This document shows, in pieces, positions 6,957 to 14,072 of a stretch of 19,247 bases of DNA (positions within the stretch are counted from its first letter, which is position 1; every line of letters starts with the position of its first letter). The notes beneath the pieces were generated by a model. The model ran no database searches, had not been told where the DNA came from, and saw only the letters and a list, made by a program, of their open reading frames with translations. Position numbers and translations under genes: made by a program. Location: positions 1-19,247 of the forward strand of contig DAORIO010000011.1 of the NCBI GenBank assembly GCA_035438585.1. Direction: 5' to 3'. This DNA is from DAORIO01 sp035438585. Its GTDB lineage: Bacteria > Patescibacteriota > Minisyncoccia > Phycocordibacterales > UBA9973.

Positions 6957-9743
6957 ATGACAGAAAAAATTCTTAAATTGACTCTAAGAAAAAGTGCAAC
7001 GCTATTTTTTGTAGCGATTTTTGTGTTTTCTACAGGGTTCAATCTTTCAATGCCGTTTGTTGCATATGGTGACGAAACAGTAGACACTCCATCTCCGCTA
7101 ACAACCGTTGAAGAGGTCGAATCTAGTTTGACAGTTGAAGATGTTGTTGATTCTGAAAGTGTTTCAACTGGTGAAGTTCTTGGAGAAGAATCACTAGATT
7201 TTAATAACATTAGAAATAACGAAGGTGGTCAATCTGGTGTTGGTGATGAAGGTGTTGACCCAACAGATCCAGATTCTTCAATTAGAAATGTTTCTGAAAA
7301 TCAAATACAAGTTTGTATTGATGGAAATACAACTAACTGGAGTGAGACGTATTTTAATAGTCCTGAAGGTCAAGAAATTCTTAACTCTGACCCAGACGAC
7401 TTTAATTTTCAAGGTCATTGTGAATATGTTGTCACTGAAGAGGTGTGTTATGGAGACATGACTGTAACTAGCAATGGTAGTGAACTTGTTGATGATGGGC
7501 CTGCTACTTCTGTAGCAACTTGGGTTCACCCAGGATGGACAGCATCTATACCGGGCGCTACTTGGGTTTGGGAAACTTTTAATATTGTTGACCCAACTGT
7601 AGACACAACAAAATTGTTTACTAAATATTTTGTTTTACCTGGCGTTGCTCAAACTGCAACTCTAAAAATTGCGACTGACAATTCTTACAAAGTTTCTATA
7701 AATTCAAACTCTGAAGTATACGTTGATGGAGGTGAATTTAATTTCACAGCAGAAGGTCAAGATACTTACACTGGAGATATTACAGATATCGGACCAGCTG
7801 ATCTTGTTGATTATCTTAATGAGGGTGGAAACACTTTTAATTTTGAAGTTAAAAACTGGGGACTACCTGGGTCAACCGCAGAAACAAATCCTGCTGGATT
7901 ATTGTATGAATTAAATATTCATTATAAGAAAAACTCATGTGACGACGATAATGAAGATAAGTTTGGATATCTTACTGTAAACAAGGTGGTTAACGGAGGA
8001 GATAAAATTGTTAAAGATTTTCCTCTTTATGTTGACGAATCATTGGTTACTTCAGGTGAAGAAAATGAATTTTTAACTGGAACACATTATGTTTCAGAAG
8101 ATAATCTTCCAGGATATGTTGCAACCTTTTCAGGTGCTTGTTCTGATGAAAATTCTGACGGTATCGCAGAAGTTGTTATTACTGAAGGAAACAAACACGT
8201 ATGTACAATAACAAATACTTTTGAAGAAGAAGGTGGTTATTGTGGTGATGGAAAAATAAACCAAGATTGGGAAGCTTGTGACGGAGGAGAAAGTTGTACA
8301 CAAACTTGTCAATTTGAAGATCAGTGTACTGACAAGGCTTTTGCTAAAATAACAATTAATAATGTAATAAAAGACCCTGCGGAAAGTGGAAATATTACTT
8401 CAGATATTTATCTTGGCGGATCAGAAAATTTAAATATTTTGCCTTCTGGAACTTGGTTTATGATTTATGATGGAGTAGATTACATTAAAGACACTAGAAC
8501 AACAGGAAGCGCATATTTCAATGTTCCAGGTGTTGCTGTGCAAAGAGTTGTTACAGCTGGTGTTCCAAAAATTTTAACTGGAATTTATGGACATGATCTT
8601 GGTGGAGACACTTTAGAGCATGTAGATGGAACTATTGAGTTTTCAGGAAACACAGGAGCAGTTGCTTTAATCGATGGACCAGGAAGTCTACATCTTGAAA
8701 ATGGATTTGATGGCACTGGTTTTGGTGGCACAGATCATAACAATGACGAAGTTAGAATAAACGGAGATTCTGTAGAATTTTCTCTTGGAACTATGTCAAA
8801 GGGTGATGCATTCTTTGCTCAATTATCTAAACCTGTGTCTTGTGATGGCGGTTACTGTGGTGACGGTGTTGTAAACCAAGATTGGGAAGCTTGTGACGGA
8901 GGAGAAAGTTGTACACAAACTTGTCAATTTGAAGATCAGTGTACTGACAAGGCTTTTGCTAAAATAACAATTAATAATGTAATAAAAGACCCTGCGGAAA
9001 GTGGAAATATTACTTCAGATATTTATCTTGGCGGATCAGAAAATTTAAATATTTTGCCTTCTGGAACTTGGTTTATGATTTATGATGGAGTAGATTACAT
9101 TAAAGACACTAGAACAACAGGAAGCGCATATTTCAATGTTCCAGGTGTTGCTGTGCAAAGAGTTGTTACAGCTGGTGTTCCAAAAATTTTAACTGGAATT
9201 TATGGACATGATCTTGGTGGAGACACTTTAGAGCATGTAGATGGAACTATTGAGTTTTCAGGAAACACAGGAGCAGTTGCTTTAATCGATGGACCAGGAA
9301 GTCTACATCTTGAAAATGGATTTGATGGCACTGGTTTTGGTGGCACAGATCATAACAATGACGAAGTTAGAATAAACGGAGATTCTGTAGAATTTTCTCT
9401 TGGAACTATGTCAAAGGGTGATGCATTCTTTGCTTCTTATTCAGCCCCAGAAAATTGTAACGAAGGAGGAGATGATAATGGCGACGGTGATGGAAACGGA
9501 GGGGATAATGATGGAGACGGTAATGACGGCAATGGTAGTGGCGGAAATGGAGGAGGTGGTTCTGGTGGTAGCTCATCTAGCTCTTCAGGAACAGTTTTAG
9601 GAGATAGTACTGGTAATGGAGATGGAGAAGTTCTTGGTGAGTCATTGGCTTCAACTGGAACAGAAAATGTTTCTTACTTAGTTTTGTCAGCCCTAATACT
9701 TGCTTTCCTTGTAGCAACAAAAAGAAAACAAAGCATTATTTAA
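6957..9743 (+). CDS. Large sortase-anchored surface protein with internal duplication and LASTG sorting signal
   Basis: A 928-aa exported protein. The N-terminal signal peptide has basic residues followed by a hydrophobic core (about residues 15-30, LFFVAIFVFSTGF). An acidic Ser/Thr-rich stretch follows. A beta-rich domain with W-rich motifs (about 165-325) resembles galactose-binding jelly rolls. Next is a short prealbumin/CnaB-like domain (about 337-422, YLTVNKVVNGG to CTITNTF). Then come two copies of a unit that starts with a Cys-rich DUF4215-like box (CGDG..NQDWEACDGGESCTQTC) and continues as an unassigned beta-rich domain. Residues 435-621 and 640-826 are identical. A Gly/Asp/Asn/Ser-rich spacer (about 834-885) leads to the C-terminal sorting signal: LASTG (897-901), a hydrophobic helix, and a KRK tail. 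The sortase gene is next. Role inferred: displayed surface or adhesion protein; ligand unknown. Confidence 0.9.
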   Translation: MTEKILKLTLRKSATLFFVAIFVFSTGFNLSMPFVAYGDETVDTPSPLTTVEEVESSLTVEDVVDSESVSTGEVLGEESLDFNNIRNNEGGQSGVGDEGVDPTDPDSSIRNVSENQIQVCIDGNTTNWSETYFNSPEGQEILNSDPDDFNFQGHCEYVVTEEVCYGDMTVTSNGSELVDDGPATSVATWVHPGWTASIPGATWVWETFNIVDPTVDTTKLFTKYFVLPGVAQTATLKIATDNSYKVSINSNSEVYVDGGEFNFTAEGQDTYTGDITDIGPADLVDYLNEGGNTFNFEVKNWGLPGSTAETNPAGLLYELNIHYKKNSCDDDNEDKFGYLTVNKVVNGGDKIVKDFPLYVDESLVTSGEENEFLTGTHYVSEDNLPGYVATFSGACSDENSDGIAEVVITEGNKHVCTITNTFEEEGGYCGDGKINQDWEACDGGESCTQTCQFEDQCTDKAFAKITINNVIKDPAESGNITSDIYLGGSENLNILPSGTWFMIYDGVDYIKDTRTTGSAYFNVPGVAVQRVVTAGVPKILTGIYGHDLGGDTLEHVDGTIEFSGNTGAVALIDGPGSLHLENGFDGTGFGGTDHNNDEVRINGDSVEFSLGTMSKGDAFFAQLSKPVSCDGGYCGDGVVNQDWEACDGGESCTQTCQFEDQCTDKAFAKITINNVIKDPAESGNITSDIYLGGSENLNILPSGTWFMIYDGVDYIKDTRTTGSAYFNVPGVAVQRVVTAGVPKILTGIYGHDLGGDTLEHVDGTIEFSGNTGAVALIDGPGSLHLENGFDGTGFGGTDHNNDEVRINGDSVEFSLGTMSKGDAFFASYSAPENCNEGGDDNGDGDGNGGDNDGDGNDGNGSGGNGGGGSGGSSSSSSGTVLGDSTGNGDGEVLGESLASTGTENVSYLVLSALILAFLVATKRKQSII
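8257..8819 (+). repeat. Direct repeat copy 1 (563 bp) within the surface protein gene
   Basis: Base-for-base identical with 8872-9434 by visual alignment. The offset is 615 bp, exactly 205 codons, so the duplication stays in frame. Mismatch begins at 8256/8871 on the left and 8820/9435 on the right. Confidence 0.95.
8872..9434 (+). repeat. Direct repeat copy 2 (563 bp) within the surface protein gene
   Basis: Second copy of 8257-8819, separated from it by 52 bp. That spacer ends in a diverged version of the GGYCGDG Cys-box start that also precedes copy 1, so the historical unit is about 205 codons beginning at this box. Confidence 0.95.
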
Positions 9744-9750
9744 TAAATTA

Positions 9751-9774
9751 GAAAAGGGCCTTCGGGCCCTTTTC
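9751..9774 (+). terminator. UUCG-loop hairpin terminator between surface protein and sortase genes
   Basis: Perfect 10-bp stem GAAAAGGGCC / GGCCCTTTTC closed by a TTCG tetraloop (9761-9764). The T-run is within the 3' arm and only TGTTTA follows, so termination may be partial. No promoter is apparent before the sortase gene at 9787, suggesting that it relies on read-through. Confidence 0.85.
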
Positions 9775-9786
9775 TGTTTAAAAATT

Positions 9787-10386
9787 ATGAGAATAATTGA
9801 AAAAATAAAAATATTAGATAGAAGCACTATTGTTATGAGGGTTATTCTTCTTGTTATGGCTTTTTATTTAGTTGTTTTTCCTTATTTCCCAAAATTAGAA
9901 TATGCTGTTTCTTACTTTAATGAAGACGTAGATCCAAAGAATAATTTACCTATTGAGGTATTGAGCGCCTTTAATAGGGGAGAAAACTTATTGTATATTT
10001 CAAAAAGCCAGGTCAATAGAGCTATAATTGAAACTGATAATATAAAAAATATTCATGAAGATGTTTGGATTTGGCCAGATTCAAAGAAACCAAATGAAGG
10101 TGGAAATACTGTGCTTTTGGCACACCGTTACGCAAGTATTGGTGGAAATCGTGCCAGTACATTCTATAATCTACCCGAGATGGCCACAGGGGATAAGTCT
10201 TATGTTGTCTGGAGTGGTAAAATATACGAATATGAGGTCTTTGAGACTTTTACAGTAGACCCAAGTCATATTGAAATATTACAAAATACTGACGAAAATA
10301 TTTTGACCATGTTTACTTGTACTCCACTTTGGACATCAAAAGAAAGATTTGTAGTTAGGTCAAAACTTGTAAATGTATGGGAATAA
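9787..10386 (+). CDS. Sortase (membrane-anchored cysteine transpeptidase)
   Basis: A 199-aa sortase that cleaves a C-terminal sorting motif and joins the protein to a cell-surface nucleophile. An N-terminal signal anchor covers about residues 15-34 (IVMRVILLVMAFYLVVFPYF). The catalytic residues are H113 in TVLLAHRYA, C178 in LTMFTCTP (the TLxTC-type motif) and R187 in KERFVVRSKL. Length is typical. The sortase class cannot be settled by eye. It lies 43 nt after the stop of the LASTG-bearing surface protein, which is its probable substrate, with a UUCG hairpin between. Its last 10 nt overlap the start of the 62-aa membrane protein gene. Confidence 0.93.
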   Translation: MRIIEKIKILDRSTIVMRVILLVMAFYLVVFPYFPKLEYAVSYFNEDVDPKNNLPIEVLSAFNRGENLLYISKSQVNRAIIETDNIKNIHEDVWIWPDSKKPNEGGNTVLLAHRYASIGGNRASTFYNLPEMATGDKSYVVWSGKIYEYEVFETFTVDPSHIEILQNTDENILTMFTCTPLWTSKERFVVRSKLVNVWE

Positions 10387-10565
10387 TTAAAGAAGATAAT
10401 TCAAACTTTAAGACGCGTTATGATTTTGTAAAAAATAGATTTTTTGCAACTTTAGCGATGCTTATTCTTGCACTTGGCGCCTATATCTACATAGAGTACA
10501 ATTATCATGTAAATTTTGAACAAACAACTCAAAATCAATATGATTCAAATTATGAGGAAAATTAG
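10377..10565 (+). CDS. Small single-pass membrane protein between sortase and CAP genes
   Basis: A 62-aa protein with one predicted membrane helix, about residues 23-41 (FFATLAMLILALGAYIYI), a charged N-terminal half (KEDNSNFKTRYDFVKNR) and a polar Gln/Asn/Glu-rich tail. No family recognised. Its ATG overlaps the sortase stop by 10 nt and its end overlaps the best start of the CAP gene by 14 nt, so the three genes are probably co-translated. The overlap architecture and clear membrane helix support a real gene; position suggests an accessory role with sortase or the CAP protein, which is inference only. Confidence 0.65.
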   Translation: MGIIKEDNSNFKTRYDFVKNRFFATLAMLILALGAYIYIEYNYHVNFEQTTQNQYDSNYEEN

Positions 10566-11568
10566 AAATTTCTTAATACCGCACGAAGATAACGGACATG
10601 TTCCGCATATTTTTTCTGAAAAAGTATGTATTGGGCTTGTTGCTTTTGTGGTTTTTATTTATGGAACGTCTTTGATTTCTACTTTGTCTATCCGAACAAA
10701 CGAGCAAGTTGGAGCAGTATATAGTAGTATTTTGGTTGATATGACAAATGAAGCTCGTGCCGAATCAAATCTTCCAACACTTAAAATAAATCCAGTTTTA
10801 GTTAAGGCCGCTGAAGAAAAAGCCAAAGATATGGTTGAAAATTCGTATTTTGCACATACTTCACCTAATGGTGTAACTCCGTGGTTTTGGTTTGCAGATG
10901 TTGGGTATAAGTTTGCGTATGCGGGTGAAAATTTGGCAGTAGGATTTAATGAGTCATCTCAGGTTCATTCTGGGTGGATAAATTCACCAACTCACAAAGC
11001 AAATATTTTATCTTCAAATTTTACAGAAATTGGTATTGCTGTGGCAGACGGATATCACAAGGGAAAACCTGCAACATTTGTTGTTCAAATGTTTGGTAAG
11101 CCAAAAACAACAAAATTACCCGTTGTAACAGTAAATACTAGTCCTGCTGAGAGTATTCCAAATGAAAACTTAACGACCACGGTTCTTTCGGCAACGGCTG
11201 AGCAAGCGCCTATTGAAATAACAACTATGTACGAAGATAAGTATCTATCAATAGCAAAAGATGAATCACTTGATGTAGTTTCTGAGGTCGTGTCTACCGA
11301 AGAAAGTGTTAATACAAACTCTGAAAATTTAAATACACAATTAAGTACTCCAAAAGACAGAGCTTTGGCTAGCCAGCCACTACTTGTTCAATATATTTTT
11401 ACAATTGTAATGATCTTGAGTTTGTTTTCTCTTATTGCTTTTCTGGTTATGGAATTTAAAGCAAGACATATGAAGCATGCATTGTATGGGATAATACTTT
11501 TGACAATTACAGCAGGTCTTTCTTTTGCTAATGAGGCATTGATCGTTCTTCCGGAGCTTTTCTATTAA
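10552..11568 (+). CDS. CAP/SCP-domain (YkwD-like) membrane protein
   Basis: A 338-aa protein from ATG 10552 (ATG 10540 and TTG 10516 are possible but lie deeper in the previous gene). An N-terminal membrane helix (about residues 26-43, CIGLVAFVVFIYGTSLI) is followed by a CAP domain (about 60-185). This domain starts with the family motif TNEARAESNLPTLKINPVL. It carries the expected cavity residues H102 (YFAHTSPNG), E126 (GENLAVG) and H148 (SPTHKANIL), with H139 nearby. A Thr/Ser/Glu-rich linker leads to two C-terminal membrane helices. CAP proteins of the YkwD type are extracytoplasmic in bacteria; their biochemical role is generally unclear. Here the CAP domain should face outside between membrane anchors. 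It overlaps the small membrane protein gene by 14 nt. Confidence 0.9.
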   Translation: MRKIRNFLIPHEDNGHVPHIFSEKVCIGLVAFVVFIYGTSLISTLSIRTNEQVGAVYSSILVDMTNEARAESNLPTLKINPVLVKAAEEKAKDMVENSYFAHTSPNGVTPWFWFADVGYKFAYAGENLAVGFNESSQVHSGWINSPTHKANILSSNFTEIGIAVADGYHKGKPATFVVQMFGKPKTTKLPVVTVNTSPAESIPNENLTTTVLSATAEQAPIEITTMYEDKYLSIAKDESLDVVSEVVSTEESVNTNSENLNTQLSTPKDRALASQPLLVQYIFTIVMILSLFSLIAFLVMEFKARHMKHALYGIILLTITAGLSFANEALIVLPELFY

Positions 11569-11574
11569 TAAATA

Positions 11575-11603
11575 TTGACTATAAAATACCAAAAATATAA
11601 AAT
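11575..11603 (+). promoter_or_regulatory. Probable promoter of the HtrA gene, overlapping the inverted repeat
   Basis: TTGACT (11575-11580), 17-nt spacer, TAAAAT (11598-11603). Predicted start near 11610 gives a leader of about 32 nt. A TATTAT at 11617-11622 is an alternative -10. The whole spacer and -10 lie inside the hairpin at 11581-11619. Confidence 0.55.
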
Positions 11604-11619
11604 ATTTTTGGTATTTTAT
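11581..11619. terminator. Perfect 18-bp inverted repeat; terminator of the sortase/CAP operon and possible operator
   Basis: 11581-11598 is the exact reverse complement of 11602-11619, with a 3-nt AAA loop. The arms are AT-rich except for a CC/GG pair and end in TTTTATTATTG. It comes 12 nt after the CAP stop, so termination is the simplest reading. It also overlaps the spacer and -10 of the HtrA promoter, so protein binding cannot be excluded. Confidence 0.72.
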
Positions 11620-11641
11620 TATTGTTTTAATTAATACTTTT

Positions 11642-12877
11642 ATGAAAATCGATAAAAATATTTTTTCATCAATAATTGCGGGTGCTCTTGGTAGTTTTGT
11701 TGTTATTTTAGTATTGGTAATTTTAGCTACAAATTTTAGGTCTCAAATATATAAATATTTCGCAAGTGACTACGTGGAAAGCGTAGGAGATGAGAATGGA
11801 AAAAATATCGACATAGATAGCGTTCTTTCGCAGGAATCTTTTGTTGTTTCTGCTGTAAAAAAAGCAACCCCAGCAGTTGTTTCTGTTGTTGTAACAAAGG
11901 AGATTCCAAAATATGAAACTTTTTTTGAACAAAGTCCTTTTGGTAATTTTTTTAACATACCAGATATATTTTTTAATACTCCACAGCAGAGGCAAAATGG
12001 AACAGAGAAAAAAGAGATAGGTGGAGGTACGGGGTTTTTTGTAACAAATGACGGAATGATTGTTACAAACAAGCATGTTGTTGATGATGAAAACGCAGAA
12101 TATTCTATTTTAGATAATAATGGTAAAAGTTATAAAGCTAAAGTATTGGCGCGCGATAGCGTTCTTGATATAGCTATTTTAAAGGTTGAGGGGCGAGATT
12201 TTGAGTATTTAGAACTAGGTGACTCGGACGATATTTTGGTTGGGCAATCTGTTATAGCAATCGGAAATGCATTGGCAGAATTTCAAAATTCAGTATCTGT
12301 AGGGGTTATTTCTGGTCTAGCAAGATCAATTACCGCAGGAGATTCTTTTGGTAAATCAGAGCTTTTAGAGCATGTTATTCAAACAGATGCTGCTATAAAT
12401 CCAGGAAATTCGGGAGGACCGCTACTTGATTTAAGAGGAAAGGTAATTGGTGTAAATGTAGCTGTTGCACAAGGCTCTGAAAATATTGGTTTTTCATTAC
12501 CCATTAATTCAGTCAAATCAATAATTGATTCAGTAAAAGAGACAGGTAAAATAGAGCGCCCTTATGTTGGTGTAAGGTATATACAAATAAACGAACAAAT
12601 TAAAGAAAAAAATAATTTAAAAGTTGATTATGGTATTTTGGTAGTTCGAGGTGAAAGCAAAGAAGAATTAGCTGTTATTCCTGGTTCTCCGGCTGACAAG
12701 TCGGGAATTGTGGAAAATGATATTATTTTGGAACTTGATGACAAAAAATTAGATAAAGAGCAAAACTTTGCACTTTTGATAAGGGGGAAAAAAGCTGGTG
12801 ATACAATAAAATTGAAAATATTGAGTAAGGGTATTGAAAAGACGATTAGTTTGAAGTTAGAAAATGCTCCAGATTAG
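11642..12877 (+). CDS. HtrA/DegP-like membrane-anchored serine protease with one PDZ domain
   Basis: A 411-aa extracytoplasmic quality-control protease. An N-terminal membrane anchor spans about residues 9-31 (SSIIAGALGSFVVILVLVILA). A linker with a Phe-rich loop (93-112) resembles the HtrA LA loop. The trypsin-like domain (about 68-300) carries the catalytic triad: H145 in VTNKHVVDD, D176 in DSVLDIAILKV, and S257 in NPGNSGGPLL. One PDZ domain (about 307-407) contains the VIPGSPADKSGIVENDIILELD block. Length and single PDZ fit the DegS/HtrA-type layout. It is monocistronic, converges on the MFS gene with a 15-nt gap, and probably acts on misfolded exported proteins. No Shine-Dalgarno sequence precedes the ATG. 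Confidence 0.95.
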   Translation: MKIDKNIFSSIIAGALGSFVVILVLVILATNFRSQIYKYFASDYVESVGDENGKNIDIDSVLSQESFVVSAVKKATPAVVSVVVTKEIPKYETFFEQSPFGNFFNIPDIFFNTPQQRQNGTEKKEIGGGTGFFVTNDGMIVTNKHVVDDENAEYSILDNNGKSYKAKVLARDSVLDIAILKVEGRDFEYLELGDSDDILVGQSVIAIGNALAEFQNSVSVGVISGLARSITAGDSFGKSELLEHVIQTDAAINPGNSGGPLLDLRGKVIGVNVAVAQGSENIGFSLPINSVKSIIDSVKETGKIERPYVGVRYIQINEQIKEKNNLKVDYGILVVRGESKEELAVIPGSPADKSGIVENDIILELDDKKLDKEQNFALLIRGKKAGDTIKLKILSKGIEKTISLKLENAPD

Positions 12878-12892
12878 ACTTTTTTCGTAAGA

Positions 12893-14038
12893 TTATTTTA
12901 GTCTTTTTATAATAAAAAGAGTTGAAGCCAAGATTAGAGAGAGTATTAGGTAAAAAAGAGGAAAATTGTTATTTGAAATTATTGGTATTGCAAGTATCGG
13001 TGCAATTATATAAGCACTTGGATACATCATTCTGAAAATTGAGACTTTTGTCGGTTCGTTTGAATTTATTTGTTTGAAGAAATAGCTTTCGTTCATTATT
13101 TCAATAGTTGCTGCTCCTACTCGGGTAAAGAATAAAATTATTGCCAAAAAAATAACATTTCCTGCGCCAACAATTCCAAAAATAGCCGTAGAAATCCCTG
13201 CTAACAAAAAACCAAAAGCCAAGAATTCTTTTTCATCATGTTTTTTGTCGGCAAGTCTACCAAGCGGATATTGAATAAGAACAAAAGGTATAAGCATAAG
13301 CAAAAACATTTTTCCAATCGTTCCCCAAGGAATTCCCAAAGATTCATGTAGATATATTGGAGTATAGATAACCATCCAAGCGTAAAAGAATTGTAGTGTA
13401 AATTGCAAAGCAAGTGTTCCGCGGATATTTTTGTCTTTTAGTGCCAAGATAAAATCTTTAAGCTCGTGATGTTTGTATTTGTCGTCTATGAAATTTTTAC
13501 TACTGATAGAAATTACGATTATTACAACTAATGACATGAAAAAAGCTATTTTATAGAGTAGTCCAAAATTTTCATTTTCACCGATGAACAAACTACCAAG
13601 TAATGGTGAGAAAATCCAAGCAAGATTTAGTGATGTTAGATATATCCCTCTTATGCGACCCGTAAATTGATCGCTTGAGTATTTTTCAATAAATATATCT
13701 AAACTAGAAAGAGTAATTGTTCCAGTTGCCAAAAAGGTGACAAAAAACAAAAGGCTTATAGGCGACGCGGGCATCGATAGCCCAAGTAAGCTAAAAGATA
13801 AGATCGATAGAATTATTAGGATAAGTTTTCTATTTCCAATTTTTGATTGGATGTGGGGAAGTCGCAAGGACACAAAAAGGACAATGATCGAACCGATAGT
13901 GTACCAGATACCTGGTTTTGTATTTAAAAAGTTTGTTTCAATAAAAGTGGAGTTAAAGTACGCCGTACTTGAAAGAATCATTGAAAACAAAAATCCAGAT
14001 ATTAAAAAAGGCAAAATAGCCCGAATGGTTTTACTCAT
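12893..14038 (-). CDS. Major facilitator superfamily transporter
   Basis: A 381-aa polytopic inner-membrane protein with about 11-12 hydrophobic helices in two halves. A polar loop in the middle (about residues 175-200, SSKNFIDDKYKHHELKDF) separates them. The segment PLGRLADKKHDEKE after helix 8 is the MFS signature-like loop, and the N-half equivalent is RLPHIQSKIGNRK. The substrate cannot be assigned. The in-frame ATG at 14047 is rejected as the start because it lies within the -10 hexamer TATAAT (14046-14051). The next ATG, at 14038, coincides with the expected transcription start. The gene follows RNase J on the same strand but has its own promoter. Confidence 0.88.
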   Translation of the reverse strand: MSKTIRAILPFLISGFLFSMILSSTAYFNSTFIETNFLNTKPGIWYTIGSIIVLFVSLRLPHIQSKIGNRKLILIILSILSFSLLGLSMPASPISLLFFVTFLATGTITLSSLDIFIEKYSSDQFTGRIRGIYLTSLNLAWIFSPLLGSLFIGENENFGLLYKIAFFMSLVVIIVISISSKNFIDDKYKHHELKDFILALKDKNIRGTLALQFTLQFFYAWMVIYTPIYLHESLGIPWGTIGKMFLLMLIPFVLIQYPLGRLADKKHDEKEFLAFGFLLAGISTAIFGIVGAGNVIFLAIILFFTRVGAATIEIMNESYFFKQINSNEPTKVSIFRMMYPSAYIIAPILAIPIISNNNFPLFYLILSLILASTLFIIKRLK

Positions 14039-14045
14039 TAGGGCC

Positions 14046-14054
14046 ATTATAGCA
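14046..14054 (-). promoter_or_regulatory. Extended -10 promoter giving a leaderless mRNA for the MFS gene
   Basis: On the minus strand TGCTATAAT, a perfect extended -10. Seven bases separate the hexamer from the ATG at 14038, so the mRNA begins at or one base before the start codon. No -35 hexamer is recognisable at 16-18 nt. Confidence 0.75.
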
Positions 14055-14072
14055 TTTACCTTTTTTATTTAT

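Noticed and set aside
7278..7529. Antisense and alternate-frame open frames inside the surface protein gene
   Set aside because: They are by-products of repetitive, acidic coding sequence in the main frame, with no start signals or recognisable domains.
12876..12908. Possible bidirectional terminator between htrA and the MFS gene
   Set aside because: Only AGACT/AGTCT pair, with a long A/T-rich loop. The T-run is present but the stem is too weak to call.
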